From Catonia carolina (taxonomy: Eukaryota > Arthropoda > Insecta > Hemiptera > Achilidae), in assembly GCA_035578175.1 (NCBI GenBank), contig JAQMRL010000008.1, positions 87,338,541 to 87,402,540 of the forward strand: 64,000 nucleotides of DNA, read 5' to 3'. The position numbers and the translations under genes were made by a program. The notes under the pieces are model-generated. The model was not told the DNA's origin. It saw only the letters and a list, made by a program, of their open reading frames with translations, and searched no databases. Each line of letters opens with the position of its first letter. Within the stretch, counting starts at the first letter, position 1. Positions 1 through 10,040 of the stretch are shown here, piece by piece.

Positions 1-538
1 TTGTCTACAACTTTTATTATATACACTTTTGCGCTAAAATGAATTTCAAGGCTGAATTCTTAAAAAAACTGTTTTTTTTAAACGAGAGAACAGCCTTGCC
101 AAGAATTTCAGCAGACATGGCACCTACCCTATCTTGTAGAGCATAAAAAATGAAGTAAATATGGCGATTGTAAAAGAAATCGTAGGAGCCGGTTTTGAGA
201 AAATCGCAAAAAAGTGAAAAATGACACGAATGAACAACTACTTCTGGTTGACCGATTTTAATGAAAATGTTCGTGTCGGGTCCGGTAGTAGAATCTAACT
301 TAAGTTCCAAGTTTCAACTTCGTACGATGTTCCGTTCTTGAGATATTTTGTTCACACACACATACGCACACACCCAGACCAATTGCTAAAAACGTGTTTT
401 TTTGGGTTCAGGGGGGTCTGAAAAGTGTATATCCCGTGAAAACTCGAATTCGAAAAATTGACATGAAAACAATACTTTCCTTTCTATGTAGGCTGTCTAT
501 ATAGGCTTTTGTCTATATAGGCAAGAGAACGTAAAAAA
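1..538 (-). repeat. F1 element, copy 1 (cut by window start)
   Basis: F1 is recognised by comparing eleven copies in this window. In sense direction it opens with a T-run and ACTTTCTCTTGCC, then GGAAGGAAAGTA, a block near CGAGTTTTCACCGG, a GT-rich spot, a block containing CTCAAGAACGGAACAT, and then AT-rich modules. This copy is reversed, so its head lies near position 530 and its tail is lost off the window edge. Its head carries a small local duplication of GTCTATATAGGC. A 97-codon open frame on the minus strand (17-310) is probably fortuitous. No transposase or reverse transcriptase is visible, so the class is unknown. Confidence 0.8.
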
Positions 539-789
539 GTCTCTTTAAAAATGGCTCTTACTGTAGTAAAATGAAAATAGTAAAAAGTATTTCAAATTAT
601 TGCAATCGATCTGGATTCCCATCAATCTATGGTTTTTAGATTAAAAATTTAAATTATCATAAAAGTAGGTTTTTCTAAATTTTCACGGTGGTTGAATCTT
701 TCTTTATTCTCCTGCCCCTACATCATAACTTCGCTGAAGACAAAGCCCATTCACAAGTCTCTATGGAGATCGTTGTTTCTCACAAACTG

Positions 790-909
790 CGTCAGTCATA
801 TAATTGGCTGACCATGGAATAAGAAACAGAATAGAAGACTATTTTTTGTAGCCCTGGAACTACAGATCGAGTACAAATAATTTAACACTCCACCTGCCTG
901 TTATGTGCT
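790..909 (-). mobile_element. S1 retroposon, 5' fragment
   Basis: This matches the first ~120 bases of S1 in reverse, including GTAGCCCTGGAACTA and TTTAACACTCCACCTGCCTG. The 3' two thirds are missing, which is odd because retroposons usually lose the 5' end. A later deletion or rearrangement with the adjacent forward copy is more likely than 5' truncation. Confidence 0.75.
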
Positions 910-999
910 AAATAAAAATTTTACATAATGTTATTTATTAAAAACATTTTCTAGCTGTACGTGAAAATTATTTTTTTGTACCTTTATGAGTGCAAATCT

Positions 1000-1392
1000 G
1001 CCCATAACGTACAGGTGGAGTATCAAATTATTTACACTCACTCTGTTCGTTGCAGGGCTAAAATAAATAGCTCTGTTTCTTATCAAGGTCAGCCAGTTAA
1101 ATGACTGAATCATTTAAGAACTGAAGAGGTAGAGGTGTAAAAGACACTAATCAGAGTTATCTCCTCTGAAAGTAATGAATTTCATTATACAGCCAGACCC
1201 TGTGGTGAATAAAGTGAAGGTGTCATTTGCAGAATGGAAAATATGTGCTTTTCAGAGGGCCCGGGATGCTGCTGATAAGCGTACATTTCGACTCAGTGAG
1301 GAAGGCAATGGTAAATCACCTCACTCCTCGTTTTACTTAGTAAAACCTCTACAGGTTCAAACCAGTCTTTTGGCTGATGACCTAAACAACAA
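1000..1392 (+). mobile_element. S1 retroposon, near full length
   Basis: This is a near-complete S1 copy. It starts GCCCATAAC, runs through AGAGGTAGAGGTGTAAAAGA and the block ATGAATTTCATTATACAGCC, and ends at the hairpin (CAGYC, loop, GGCTG) followed by ATGACCTAAACAACAA. The flanks GTGCAAAT and GTGTAAAT may be a decayed target duplication. A frame opening at 1175 (MNFIIQPDP...) stays open through the tail and beyond to 1483; the same frame is open in several other S1 copies. No A or B box of RNA polymerase III is clear in the head. It is likely mobilised in trans by a LINE sharing the 3' hairpin. Confidence 0.85.
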
Positions 1393-1990
1393 GTGTAAAT
1401 ATATTCGTTGTAAAAAATTCTTCTCTTTTGACTTAAGTAGTACATCACTAATGGTCAGAACAAAGACTGCTGTGTTCATATAAAAGTAATTCTATAGTGA
1501 CAAGAAGAAATAAAACGAAGGCACGGGATAGAAAATTCCTTTCAAAAAAGAAATAGATTTATTAAAGTTCTGTTGTTGATCTAGAAAAGATTAAACAAAC
1601 TTGTCGAACTAAATTTGTGAGAATTTTGAGATGACAGTAAATGACAGAAGAAGGGTGTAAAATCAATGAGATAGGTATTGTTAAACAAGATGAAGAGCAT
1701 TGATATAATCAGCAGCGAATAGTAGGCCGAACTACGTTGGTTTGACAGAAATAACAAACGGGCTCCTACAAGACTGTAACATCATCAGAATGACTAAGAG
1801 TTTATATAACCAGACTCGGAATAATTACCAATGATTAATTTAATTTACAGCATAAAGTTAAGATATTTTGAATCCATTTCATGAAGTGTAATTAATAATA
1901 ATTGTTAGTAGAAGTGAATTAATCCAGTCATCTGATCTATTGACATTTTAAAAATATTATGTTCTTTCAAATACCATTTTTCAGTTTAGA
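1393..1990. other. Unassigned AT-rich sequence
   Basis: No coding, RNA or repeat signature could be recognised here. A short AT-rich stretch leads into the next F1 head. Confidence 0.5.
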
Positions 1991-2411
1991 GAGTATTTTT
2001 TACTTTCTTTTGCCTATATGAATACGAGGTGTGGCTATTAAATAACGAGACTGATAAAATAAAAGTAAATTTTTTTACAACGTCAGTCTCGTTATTTAAT
2101 AGCCACATGAATATATTGGAAGGAAAGTATTATCTTCATGTCACTTTTTCGAAATTGAGTTTACACCGGATATACATGTTTTCAGACTCCCTGAACCAAA
2201 ATACATGTTTTTAGCGATTGGTCTGTGTGCGTACGTGCTCGCGTGAACAAAATATCTCAAGAACGGAACATTGTACGAAGTTGAAACTTGAAACTTAAGT
2301 TAGATACTACTACCGGACCTGACGTGAAAATTTTCATCAAAATCGGTCAATCGGAAGTAGTAGTTTATTCGTGTAATTTTTTACTTTTTTGTGATTTTCT
2401 CAAACCCTCGG
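1991..2411 (+). repeat. F1 element, copy 2, interrupted and truncated
   Basis: The head ACTTTCTTTTGCCTATATGAAT is split by a mariner MITE and resumes at GGAAGGAAAGTA. F1 sequence continues to GTGATTTTCTCAAACCC, where it switches abruptly to LINE-derived sequence. The F1 tail modules are absent. The frame at 2288-2605 is a chance fusion of F1 and LINE sequence. Confidence 0.8.
2025..2106. mobile_element. mariner MITE of two inverted repeats
   Basis: Two inverted repeats of a mariner terminus (GTGTGGCTATTAAATAACGA and its complement) are separated by about 25 bases, with no coding sequence. The left end has the full CGAGG terminus after a TA. The right end stops at GCCACA and lacks the last ~5 bases. 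The same terminus occurs at 12054-12086 and at both ends of the element at 16516-17438, so those are its closest relatives here. It interrupts an F1 head. Confidence 0.85.
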
Positions 2412-2697
2412 TATCAATTTGGATCAATGAGATTAAAGAGGATTTGGAAGAATTGGGAATAACGCTGGAAGATCTAAAGTATAAGACAGAAAAGTTAAAA
2501 GTACTAAAGGATAATTACATCAGATTCAAACCAAGGAAGACAGTAGAGGAGCGGGTAGAGCAATTGTTTCAGATGAAGAAAGACAAGTACGATCAGTCAG
2601 AATGAAGAGATACTGGGAAAAAATCAAGGAAAAGAACCGGAGAAGAACTTCCTGTAAACTGACTTAAATGATCCATTGCGGTCTCAAAAGATAAAAA
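2412..2697 (+). pseudogene. Non-LTR retrotransposon 3' end (RT C-terminus)
   Basis: The frame to 2605 reads as the basic, charged C-terminal tail that follows the reverse transcriptase of many non-LTR elements: INEIKEDLEELGI, then ERVEQLF and a lysine-rich stretch. A frameshift near 2603 is followed by RMKRYWEKIKEKNRRR-like residues in another frame. The segment ends TCTCAAAAGATA plus about ten A, which fits a 3' terminus. The catalytic domain is absent because of 5' truncation. The clade cannot be fixed from this piece. It abuts an F1 copy directly. Confidence 0.65.
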
Positions 2698-2699
2698 AA

Positions 2700-2740
2700 A
2701 AACTAGCTTCTCGTCCCGACTTCACCCGGGTTTTATTTCA
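2700..2740 (-). mobile_element. Helitron-like 3' terminus
   Basis: ACTAGCTTCTCGTCCCGACT, followed by a CACCCGGG block, is the reverse complement of the GC-rich hairpin plus CTAGT end seen on many insect Helitrons. The body to the right has no recognisable helicase, so only the terminus is claimed. It abuts the poly-A of the LINE end on its left. Confidence 0.4.
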
Positions 2741-3455
2741 ATAATTTTTCATATAGTGTTTTAAATAAATAAAAATAAGATTTCATGATTTGGAAAATTT
2801 TTATACTTGAATCGTATTGATTTTAGCACCTCCACTGAATTCCAACCATCTACTCGTCCGGAACTTAGTAAAAAACAAAAATTGGTTTATGGGTTAACCA
2901 CCCTTTTCAACGTTTTTGGGTTACATTTTGAAAATTGTTTAGGGGTAATTTTTTAGTTGTATTAAAAAATAACATCACCGAAATTCAGCCATTTAACCCA
3001 TCTGGAACTTATATGTTTAAATTTTCTATGAGCCATGACTTAAACTATGCAAAATAAAAATTAATGAAAACAAATCGCAACAAATGACGTTTACTCTTAG
3101 GCGACAAAACTGCCCAACCTTTTGCATTCCTTTTACATTCATAATATCGCGGCCTCACACTGCTCTTAACATTCTATTTAAGCTTACAGTTAGACTGAAA
3201 ATCTTACATGGAACGCACATGTTACACACACATACGCCACAAGCTCAAAACACTTTTCTATCAACTGAAACGCTTACTTGATAGACGTTGTAAATTGACA
3301 ATTACAAGACAGTCATAAGGCCAATCTAGACTCATGGAGTTCAACTTTGGCAATTTACTAAACTTTCACGCACGAAACGTATACAATCGATTCAAAACAA
3401 AATTCTAGAAGCGATAATACAACGCCCCTTTTACGTCACAAATTTAATGTTGCAC
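2741..3455. other. Unassigned, possibly decayed transposon body
   Basis: Phrases such as GGGTTAACCACCCTTTTCAA and AAATTCAGCCATTTAACCCA recall non-coding interiors of insect transposons, perhaps the body of the Helitron-like end on the left. No protein or RNA gene is visible. The 65-codon frame at 3084-3281 has no recognisable motif. Confidence 0.35.
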
Positions 3456-3849
3456 TGTTGTTTAGGTCAACAGCCGAAAGGCTGGTTTGAACCTCTAGAA
3501 GTTTTACTAAGGAAAACGAGGAGTGAAGAGGTTTCCCATTGCCTTCCCTGCTGAGAACAAAAGTAGTCTATGCTTATTAGCATGTCAGGTCCTCCAAAAA
3601 CCATCTACTCTGCACCGTGAAAATGATACCTTCACTTCATTCACCACAGGGTCTGGCTGTATAATGAAATTCATTACTTTCAGAGGAGATAACTCTGACT
3701 AGTGTTTTTTACACCTCCACTTCTTCTGTTCTTAAATAGTTCAGCCATATAATTGGCTGACCACGTGACAAGAAACAGAACTATTTTTGTAGCCCTGGAA
3801 CTAGCGGATCGAGTGCAAGTAATTTAACACTCCACCTGCTTGTTATGAG
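3456..3849 (-). mobile_element. S1 retroposon, near full length
   Basis: A complete reversed S1 copy: it begins TGTTGTTTAGGTCAACAGCC (tail and hairpin) and ends at the complement of the GCCCATAAC head. It has small substitutions throughout, so the S1 coding-like frame is interrupted here. Confidence 0.85.
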
Positions 3850-4124
3850 CGAAATGTTGCACTAAGACTTACAAATCCTAACGTAAATTGCTTGGCAAAA
3901 CAACTATACGTACGATGCACGATAAGTTTGAATTACAACACATCCCTCTCTTACATAACATGTACATTAGGGCGTACGTAGCACAGACGTTTAAAACGCC
4001 TCTGGTTAAGGGATTTTCTTGGCCAATTTTAGGACTGTAGTGATGACTGCAAGCTCCAGCAAGTTATAATTGTTATAATATTGTAATAACAGGACTAAAT
4101 TTTCAATAAAAAGGTGTCGAAAAT

Positions 4125-4262
4125 TTTTTTTCTATTTACCATAAAGGAAATATTCCTTCCAAATTTCAGATTTCTAGTTATTGTGGAAGTAGAATTAGTG
4201 ATGAAAAAGTGAGTGAGTGAGTCAGTCAGTCAGTGAGGGCTTTTCGATTTATATACGCGGAT
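4125..4262 (+). repeat. Possible RTE-like LINE 3' tail
   Basis: AAATTTCAGATTTCTAG, then GTGAGTGAGTGAGTCAGTCA and TTTTCGATTTATATACG, resembles the GAGT/CAGT-rich 3' tails of RTE-type elements. A second, more decayed match lies at 10860-10960, which suggests a real family. No coding sequence is attached. Confidence 0.35.
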
Positions 4263-5056
4263 TTATACTGCTTAAAAATATTTTTTTATTCATTTGAAAA
4301 TAAACATGTATTTTATTTTTGTCTTGTGTACATATCCCACAGGAAGTAGCGGTTATGTTATTGAGTTTGGAGAGAGATTTAAATTTCATAACGAAATAAA
4401 ATTTACTCGGTGTTATTCATACAACAAAATATAGGAAGACTGTATACGCGGTTTCAGTTCTGTCATTTTGTTGCACGTGATTCTAAAAGTGAGGTTCGTA
4501 AATTTTTGAGTTTTGCAACGAGGGAATATCTTTCATTTCTCTAACGTGACATCATACCTTCCATTAAAGTGATTTCATTGACGATTTATGGATAGTAATT
4601 TCTGTTTTTATAATCGTAATTCCTTTGGGAAAACATGATGTAACATGTTAGTTGTACTGTTTTTATACTTTACTCTTTTATCCGCCCTGAAATTGTACGT
4701 CTGGTTGAATAAACAAAAAATAAAAGTAAAAATTACTGCTTATAAAATATTTAGTAATGAATTCTAGTAAAAAACTACATTTTATTGATTTAAACAAATT
4801 TGAAATTTTTTTACAAAGTCATTAATTTGGTCACAAAGTTCTTTAAATACTGTTAACGCATCCGGTCTTTCCAGTCGGCTAACAAGTAGGAAATCGCTTT
4901 GTGTTGTTAAGTAACACCGATCGGGCACGCGACTACTCATAATGACCGGCTGATACATGAACTAATGCTACTGTTGCAGCCGTTAAAATCCAAAACTTAA
5001 GCATAATTCATTAGCGATTAGATCTGTGGTTATTTACAGACTAGTGTGAAATACTA
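4263..5056. other. Unassigned AT-rich sequence
   Basis: Nothing recognisable was found. A block near 4860-4960 (CCGGTCTTTCCAGTCGG...CACCGATCGGGC) is more GC-rich but carries no identifiable motif. Confidence 0.45.
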
Positions 5057-5482
5057 CAGTAATTTCTCGTTCAACCGAACTTCTGGTCCGGATAATCAAA
5101 TTTCGGATTTACGAGAAAATACTAATATTTAGGCTATTAAAGTCAATTATCAATTTGTCTGAATTTGGTTTGATCAATGATTTTTCTCGATTTATTCCAT
5201 TTTTCTCAGTATTTTTTCTGACTTCTTTAAACCATTCATCAGACAGCTTAAGTTTATTGTTTAGTGTCTTATAGCTTTGTTTTGATATCCATTCTGTTGA
5301 ATTTTAATCTTTATTTTCTGATCGGTTCCATTTATTTTTTCATAATAGGTAATAAAAACTATTATATTTAAACTTTATAGTACTTAAAAAAAATTGCTTG
5401 GTATAAAAAACATCAGTAGGGCTACTCTATTTTTGGATAAATGGATTTAAGTAATCACTAAATAAACAAAGCTGTTTGAAGG

Positions 5483-5648
5483 GCGCTTCCGAGGCCCAGT
5501 GGTTAGCGTGCTACGCTGCAAAACGGAAGTACCAGGTTTGATTCTCGGCTAGGGTCTGGAAAATTATTACTCGTGCAAATTCATTGTTCCTTAACTCAAA
5601 GTAGTCGTTAATGACAAAGATTTGATGCGACTGTAGAAAAACTAATAA
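5483..5648 (+). mobile_element. S3 tRNA-derived SINE
   Basis: The head is tRNA-like: an A-box region CAGTGGTTAGCGTGCTACG and a B-box region GGTTTGATTCTCGGC. It is followed by the S3 body (TCTGGAAAATTATTAC... GTCGTTAATGACAAAG... GATGCGACTGTA). Related copies are at 20069-20237, 34957-35118 and 40697-40966. There is no poly-A tail. Confidence 0.75.
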
Positions 5649-5738
5649 AAGGACTATTTGAAATAGGCTTTTAAATAAATTAACATACTGTAAGTACATC
5701 GTTCGTCAATTGTTTTTATTCGCCAACGAGAAGTTCCG

Positions 5739-6185
5739 GTGCGCTTTGCTGTAAGTGCAGCAATGCTTCAGAAGGTGAGGAACAAAAAAGGTCTCCAATA
5801 TTTTTCCCGCCCCGAGGCTTCCTTAAGGGTTAGAATTTCCGGACAAATAGCCCGTTACAGGAGGTTAACAACATTTCCAATAGGTTTCTCATTTTCCTAC
5901 GCAAGAATACGTCTCTTGAGAACCTGTTTTCTATAATACATTTTTACAGTTTTAATAACACCTTGGTCTGTAGGTTGTAGTGTCAATGTAGTATTTGGAG
6001 GGAAAAACAAGTGGCACGTTTACTAACTTTTTTGAGACAGAAGACGGATGTGCAGGGCAATTGTCCACAAAAAGAACAACTTTACTCTTTTGCTTAGGTA
6101 TGTTTTTAATCTAGTAACATTTTTACCCATTTGAGAACTGCTTTGTCCACATCATCGTATTTATATATTTTTGATCGTACATAGT
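5739..6185 (-). pseudogene. pogo/Tigger transposase remnant
   Basis: Read on the minus strand from about 6185, the sequence gives YDDVDKAVLKWVK, like the CENP-B-type DNA-binding region of pogo transposases. After a deletion come KVVLFVDNCPAHP and then LVFPPNTTLTLQPTDQGVI. FVDNCPAHP holds the second catalytic aspartate and PPNTT...QPTDQGV the third, a pattern diagnostic for the pogo/Tigger/jerky group. It continues with YRKQVLKRRILA and AICPEI and is broken by stops. The first catalytic aspartate is lost. This is a dead gene. Confidence 0.85.
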
Positions 6186-6229
6186 TTACGGGTACTAGCA
6201 CAAGAGAAATTTAACACTACTCTTATATT

Positions 6230-6424
6230 GTCTGTCTATAACTTGATGGCTTGCCCTAGAGAGGAGCAGAATTGGCCCGCTACTAACCTTCTCAATAACA
6301 TTTTATTATGTACTCCTACTAACTGGTACACTGGAATTGGTACATAATAAAGTGTTATTGAGAAGGCTAGTAGCGGGCCGATTCTGCTCCTCTCTGCGGG
6401 AGGCCATCAAGTTATAGACAGACA
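6230..6424. mobile_element. Foldback hairpin element
   Basis: Two ~83-base arms (6230-6312 and 6340-6424) are near-perfect inverted copies around a 27-base loop. Arm landmarks are GTCTGTCTATAACTTGATGG and AGAGGAGCAGAATTGGCCCG. A partial copy of one arm recurs at 26940-26993, so this is a dispersed foldback or MITE family rather than a unique palindrome. No target duplication is evident. Confidence 0.8.
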
Positions 6425-6666
6425 GTACGTGGACCAATGGTCAACGTATAGTCACATTGCCCTCTCTCAATGTTTTGGATTGGCTAGTGTGTTATGGGTG
6501 GGCTATATGGAGTTCTATTTATATTTTCACTAAAATTAAGTTCGATGTATAGAATTTGTGTTCGATATATAGAAACATTTTTCCATTGAAATTTCACGGG
6601 ACTCAAAAAATACTTCGATATATAGAAAATGTCGCTATATAGAAGTTTGATAAATAGAGGTCTGTA

Positions 6667-7566
6667 TATAAGATGAAATTAGCTTAATAATTTATGAACA
6701 CTTGTATATAACAATTCATAAGAAATATTTTCTGCGTTGACCAGGAATGTATAGAACTATGAAAAAATATAATCCGTACCTAAATTCATTTTTAATCTGA
6801 ATTTTTATTTTATAAATCTTGAAATAAAACAGTTTAATATATTAAAATAATATAGACCAGTGTAGGTAAAGGTGCATCGTACCGATATGTAGCCTCCGGT
6901 ACTATATTGATGGGATTTCTTTTACAAGCGTGAAATCAAGGAGTTTATCTTTAAATTATAAGTACATGCACTATATAACAGATCATTATTAATGTTATTA
7001 TAAAGATAAGGGGTTAAAACAAGCATAAAAAAGTTGTTCAGATGAAAAGGTGGATGAATTAGAAAGAGATAAGCGGTCAAGAAGAAAGTTTATGTGTGAT
7101 TTATTAAGATCAAACAAGAAGAGCGTGTAAGAGCAGTTTATATAGCAAGTAATATAGAGTACATTGTAGATAAAAAGGTCCATGCCTTAGGCCATCCATG
7201 ATTTACAGAACTGGACCCGCATTAAAACTATAAATCGTACGTGTAACCCCTTCAACTTTATATATAGGCTATCAAATAGCTGTTAACCAATGAATAAAAA
7301 AAGGGTTACCTGAGTATTAAAGGGATAACAAAGTTGACTAAAGTAAATAAGGTTATTTTTATGTTTGTTTAGTATTACAAAATGAATTCACTAAGGTTCT
7401 TTGAATTTCATTTCGTTCATAAAAAGATTGATCTTCAGAGAAATTTAAACTAGCCCTACTGATGTAAATTATAGTCCTGTCCCCTGTAATTACTGCAGCG
7501 AAACCACAGTCAAGAAAACGGGCTTGGAAAAAATTAGCGGGGAAAGAAGACTGTTGAGCTTAACTC
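6667..7566. other. Unassigned AT-rich sequence
   Basis: No repeat family shared with the rest of the window and no coding motif was found. Short frames here have no recognisable content. Confidence 0.45.
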
Positions 7567-7578
7567 TAGTCTGGCACT

Positions 7579-7680
7579 TTAACTCTAGTCTAGCATGGCA
7601 TTTTTTCATACATTACAAAATATCATTTCATCCTTCACCGTCTGCATTAGCAGTAATTGCAAAACAGTCGGACGTTAAAC

Positions 7681-7712
<32 letters not shown>
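7579..7712 (+). mobile_element. S4 SINE, 5'-truncated, with target duplication
   Basis: The 3' part of S4 (CATTAGCAGTAATTG, AACAGTCGGACGTTAAACC) ends in an unbroken run of 31 A at 7682-7712. The 12-base duplication TAGTCTGGCACT flanks it perfectly at 7567-7578 and 7713-7724, the hallmark of LINE-driven insertion. The tRNA-like head seen at 23264 is missing, so the copy is 5'-truncated. The intact tail and duplication suggest recent insertion. Confidence 0.9.
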
Positions 7713-7714
<2 letters not shown>

Positions 7715-7869
7715 GTCTGGCACTGAAGGAGACATGAGAGGTGTAAAATAAGTGGGAGACGTGTCGGCTCAAACCGTACACGTTCGCCGGTGAGATACCA
7801 CAAAAAACGATGAAAGTAACACTTACAGTACAGTACCTACTATCAACGTCTTTGTGAGTTAAATGCCGC

Positions 7870-8190
7870 GTAACGATATGACTGTGTGAACGAATAAAGC
7901 TTCTCGACAAAACAAAAACGTATCCACCTAACTTAAGCCAACGTAAACTATCGGAACTAACCGGTGTACCGAAAATTACGATGGCTTGTATCATGCTCCA
8001 AGAAAAGAAAATACGCCAAGAGTGGGCATTAAAAGATCATGGAACATCTCAGTAAAGAAAACGTGAAGGAAGGATCCATTTGTTGAGAATCGTTGAATTA
8101 ATAGTTCGCCATTGTAACATCGCAAGGTGTTAGTGTCAATTGTCCAATCCTTAAAACCAAGGCAAAAGGTTTTGCTAAAAAGTTAATCAT
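7870..8190 (+). pseudogene. pogo/Tigger transposase N-terminal remnant
   Basis: The plus strand reads KLLDKTKTYPPNLSQRKLSE, then LTGVPKITMACIMLQEKKIR, the HTH_psq-type start of pogo/Tigger transposases (pattern S-x-R-x-LSE-x-xGV-x-K-x-T). A frameshift follows. Further on come REGRIHLLRIVELIV and, in another frame, VNCPILKTKAKGFAKKL, matching the CENP-B-type second DNA-binding domain (pattern G-x-IL-x-KA-x-x-FA). The DDE domain is absent. It lies opposite in strand to the transposase remnant at 5739-6185, so the two come from different insertions or from an inversion. Confidence 0.75.
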
Positions 8191-8284
8191 TTTCCTGATA
8201 CCCTTTTATTTTTTTCGTGTGTAGGATAGAACATTTTCCTATATGGTTAGAACTTACATGTAAAATTTATGTATGTGATAATTT

Positions 8285-8400
8285 TAATAAAATACAGTAT
8301 GGTATACGCAACATTTTACGAATTCGTTTATTAGGGCCAGCCGTTTAATTGGGCCAAAATTCTCCGGTCTCGATGTGCCCCAACTATCCGGAATTGACTG
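8285..8400 (+). mobile_element. Right terminus of a pogo/Tigger relic
   Basis: AACTATCCGGAATTGACTG ends at a TA dinucleotide, with upstream blocks GGGCCAGCCG and TTCTCCGGTCTCGATGTG. This TCCGGA-rich end is typical of Tigger-type inverted repeats. It lies just 3' of the N-terminal remnant, so most of the transposase gene has been deleted. The matching left end may be near 5057. Confidence 0.55.
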
Positions 8401-8402
8401 TA

Positions 8403-9331
8403 TTTCATAGTTAACACATAACCATCAAATTTCTAATTTCTTAATTTTTATAATGATAATAATTACGAATCTTAGCAAAGAACCAACATTTTAGGTATTC
8501 CGGTGCGAACACCATTATTTTGCTTTTAATACTGTAGAAAGATAACAATGGATTTTGAAAATTCAATTTAGGCCCAAACATTTTCAAATCATACAGAATT
8601 TTATTTGATAATGTTGTTACGCATATAACTAGGCTACATTTTCAATTGTGTATTCTCATTATGAATTCATTTCACAATTCGAATGCAATTATAATTATTA
8701 CGGGGTGCTTTTGGGAGTAATTATATATTATAATAGAGCGCATTTAATTATTACGGTTGCAATATTATGTACAGGTACGGAATAACATAAGCTCTGAACT
8801 CTACTATATCTGTGTATAATCGTACATATACAAATATAGACTGTATCTATGCTTACATCACACGATCACGTAGATAACCCTGGACCCCCTAGAGTACGAT
8901 ATGTAAATTACCCATAATTCAGTAAATCTGTTGTTTTAACCCAATCAGCATGGTAATATTCTAATCTGTTATACACAATTTTTATTTCCTTAGTTTACAA
9001 TCCGTTGTTACATAATTACTTTTGTATTAAACATAAAATTCAATACCATAAACGCTATTTATAATGTATTTTATTTCAGTTTTTATTACAAAATTGTTTT
9101 TAATAACCCAGTATTTTTTTATTACAAGTAAATTATTTGTAATTATGGTTAATAAAATGTATAAATATTACTAATTCTGTAATAATTAATTTTTCTATTT
9201 TTATATGTTATTCCTTGTATAGAAAACAATGACGACACAGTATGTAGAACAGTATATTAATTTTATACACTAACAAGTAATTCCACGCTTCGTGGAATAC
9301 ATTTTGAATCACAGTTCTTATTTATCAATTT
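8403..9331. other. Unassigned, very AT-rich sequence
   Basis: Long AT-rich tract with no recognisable element, coding motif or RNA gene. Confidence 0.5.
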
Positions 9332-9605
9332 TTTTAAAAATCTCTAATGTGTGTATACTTTGCAATCCATTTAATTTAAGAACAGTACGCAATTCCATGG
9401 CCCAATAAGATGAGGATGTTGTGTATGATGTGTAAATGAGGTGTAGTCTGGTACAGACTCAGGCCGACAATTCGTGAGAGGTATGGTTGAATGAACCCCA
9501 ACCATAAAAGTACACCGGTAACCACTGTCTATTATTCAAATCCGAACAAAAGTAACTACTTTTACTAGGATTTGAATCAAGAACTTTCGACGCCGAAAAT
9601 CAGGA
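9332..9605 (-). mobile_element. S2 SINE, lacking the extreme head
   Basis: The reversed S2 copy runs from its 3' end (TCTCTAATGTGTGTATAC) through GAGGTGTAGTCTGGTACAGA and ACCCCAACCATAAAAGTACA to GGATTTGAATCAAGAACTTT and CCGAAAATCA. The promoter-proximal tRNA-like head beyond that point is lost or replaced. Two S1 copies follow immediately downstream. Confidence 0.8.
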
Positions 9606-9640
9606 TGTATTCACATTATTTATCATATGAATACATTCTT

Positions 9641-10027
9641 CCCATAACAGACAGATGGCGCGTTAAATTATTTACACTCAATCTGTTCGTTTCTGGGCTA
9701 AATTAAATACTTCTGTTTCTTACCACATGGTCAGCCAATTAAAAAACTGAATTATTTAAGAACAGAAGAGGTAGAGGTGTAAAAGGCACTAATCAGAGTT
9801 ATTTCCTCTAATTAATGAATTTCATTATACAGCCAGATCTTGTGGTGAATGAAGTGAAGGTGTCATTTGCAGAGCGGAAAATATGTGCTTTCCATAGGGC
9901 CCGGCATGCTGATAAGTGTACTTTTCCATTCAGTGAGGAAGGCAATTGTAAACCACCTCACTTCTCGTTTTAATTAATAAAACCTCTACAGGTTCAAACC
10001 AGCCTTTCGGCTGATGACCTTAACAAC
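9641..10027 (+). mobile_element. S1 retroposon, near full length
   Basis: A full S1 copy from CCCATAACAGACAG to the hairpin CAGCC-TTTC-GGCTG and CTTAACAAC. The left flank AATACATT recurs right after the element, suggesting an 8-base target duplication. Its coding-like frame has an in-frame stop near the 3' end. Confidence 0.85.
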
Positions 10028-10040
10028 ATTAATACATTAC

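Larger units (their letters stand above)
5057..6664 (-). mobile_element. pogo/Tigger-like DNA transposon relic
   Basis: Both ends are TA-flanked and start with CAG: left TA-CAGTAATTTCTCG, right (complement) TA-CAGACCTCTATTTATC. The two termini share only loose similarity (for example AACTTCT), so the pairing is tentative. Inside, on the minus strand, are clear remnants of a pogo-family DDE transposase. The element also contains an S3 SINE and a foldback hairpin, which inflate its length. Confidence 0.5.

Noticed and set aside
17..310. 97-codon minus-strand frame (MELKLDSTTGPDTN...)
   Set aside because: It lies wholly inside an F1 copy. Related frames at 2288 and 43038 are cut or shifted, so there is no sign of a conserved protein.
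7647..7994. 115-codon minus-strand frame
   Set aside because: It includes translation of the S4 poly-A as a phenylalanine run, and lies antisense to the pogo N-terminal remnant.
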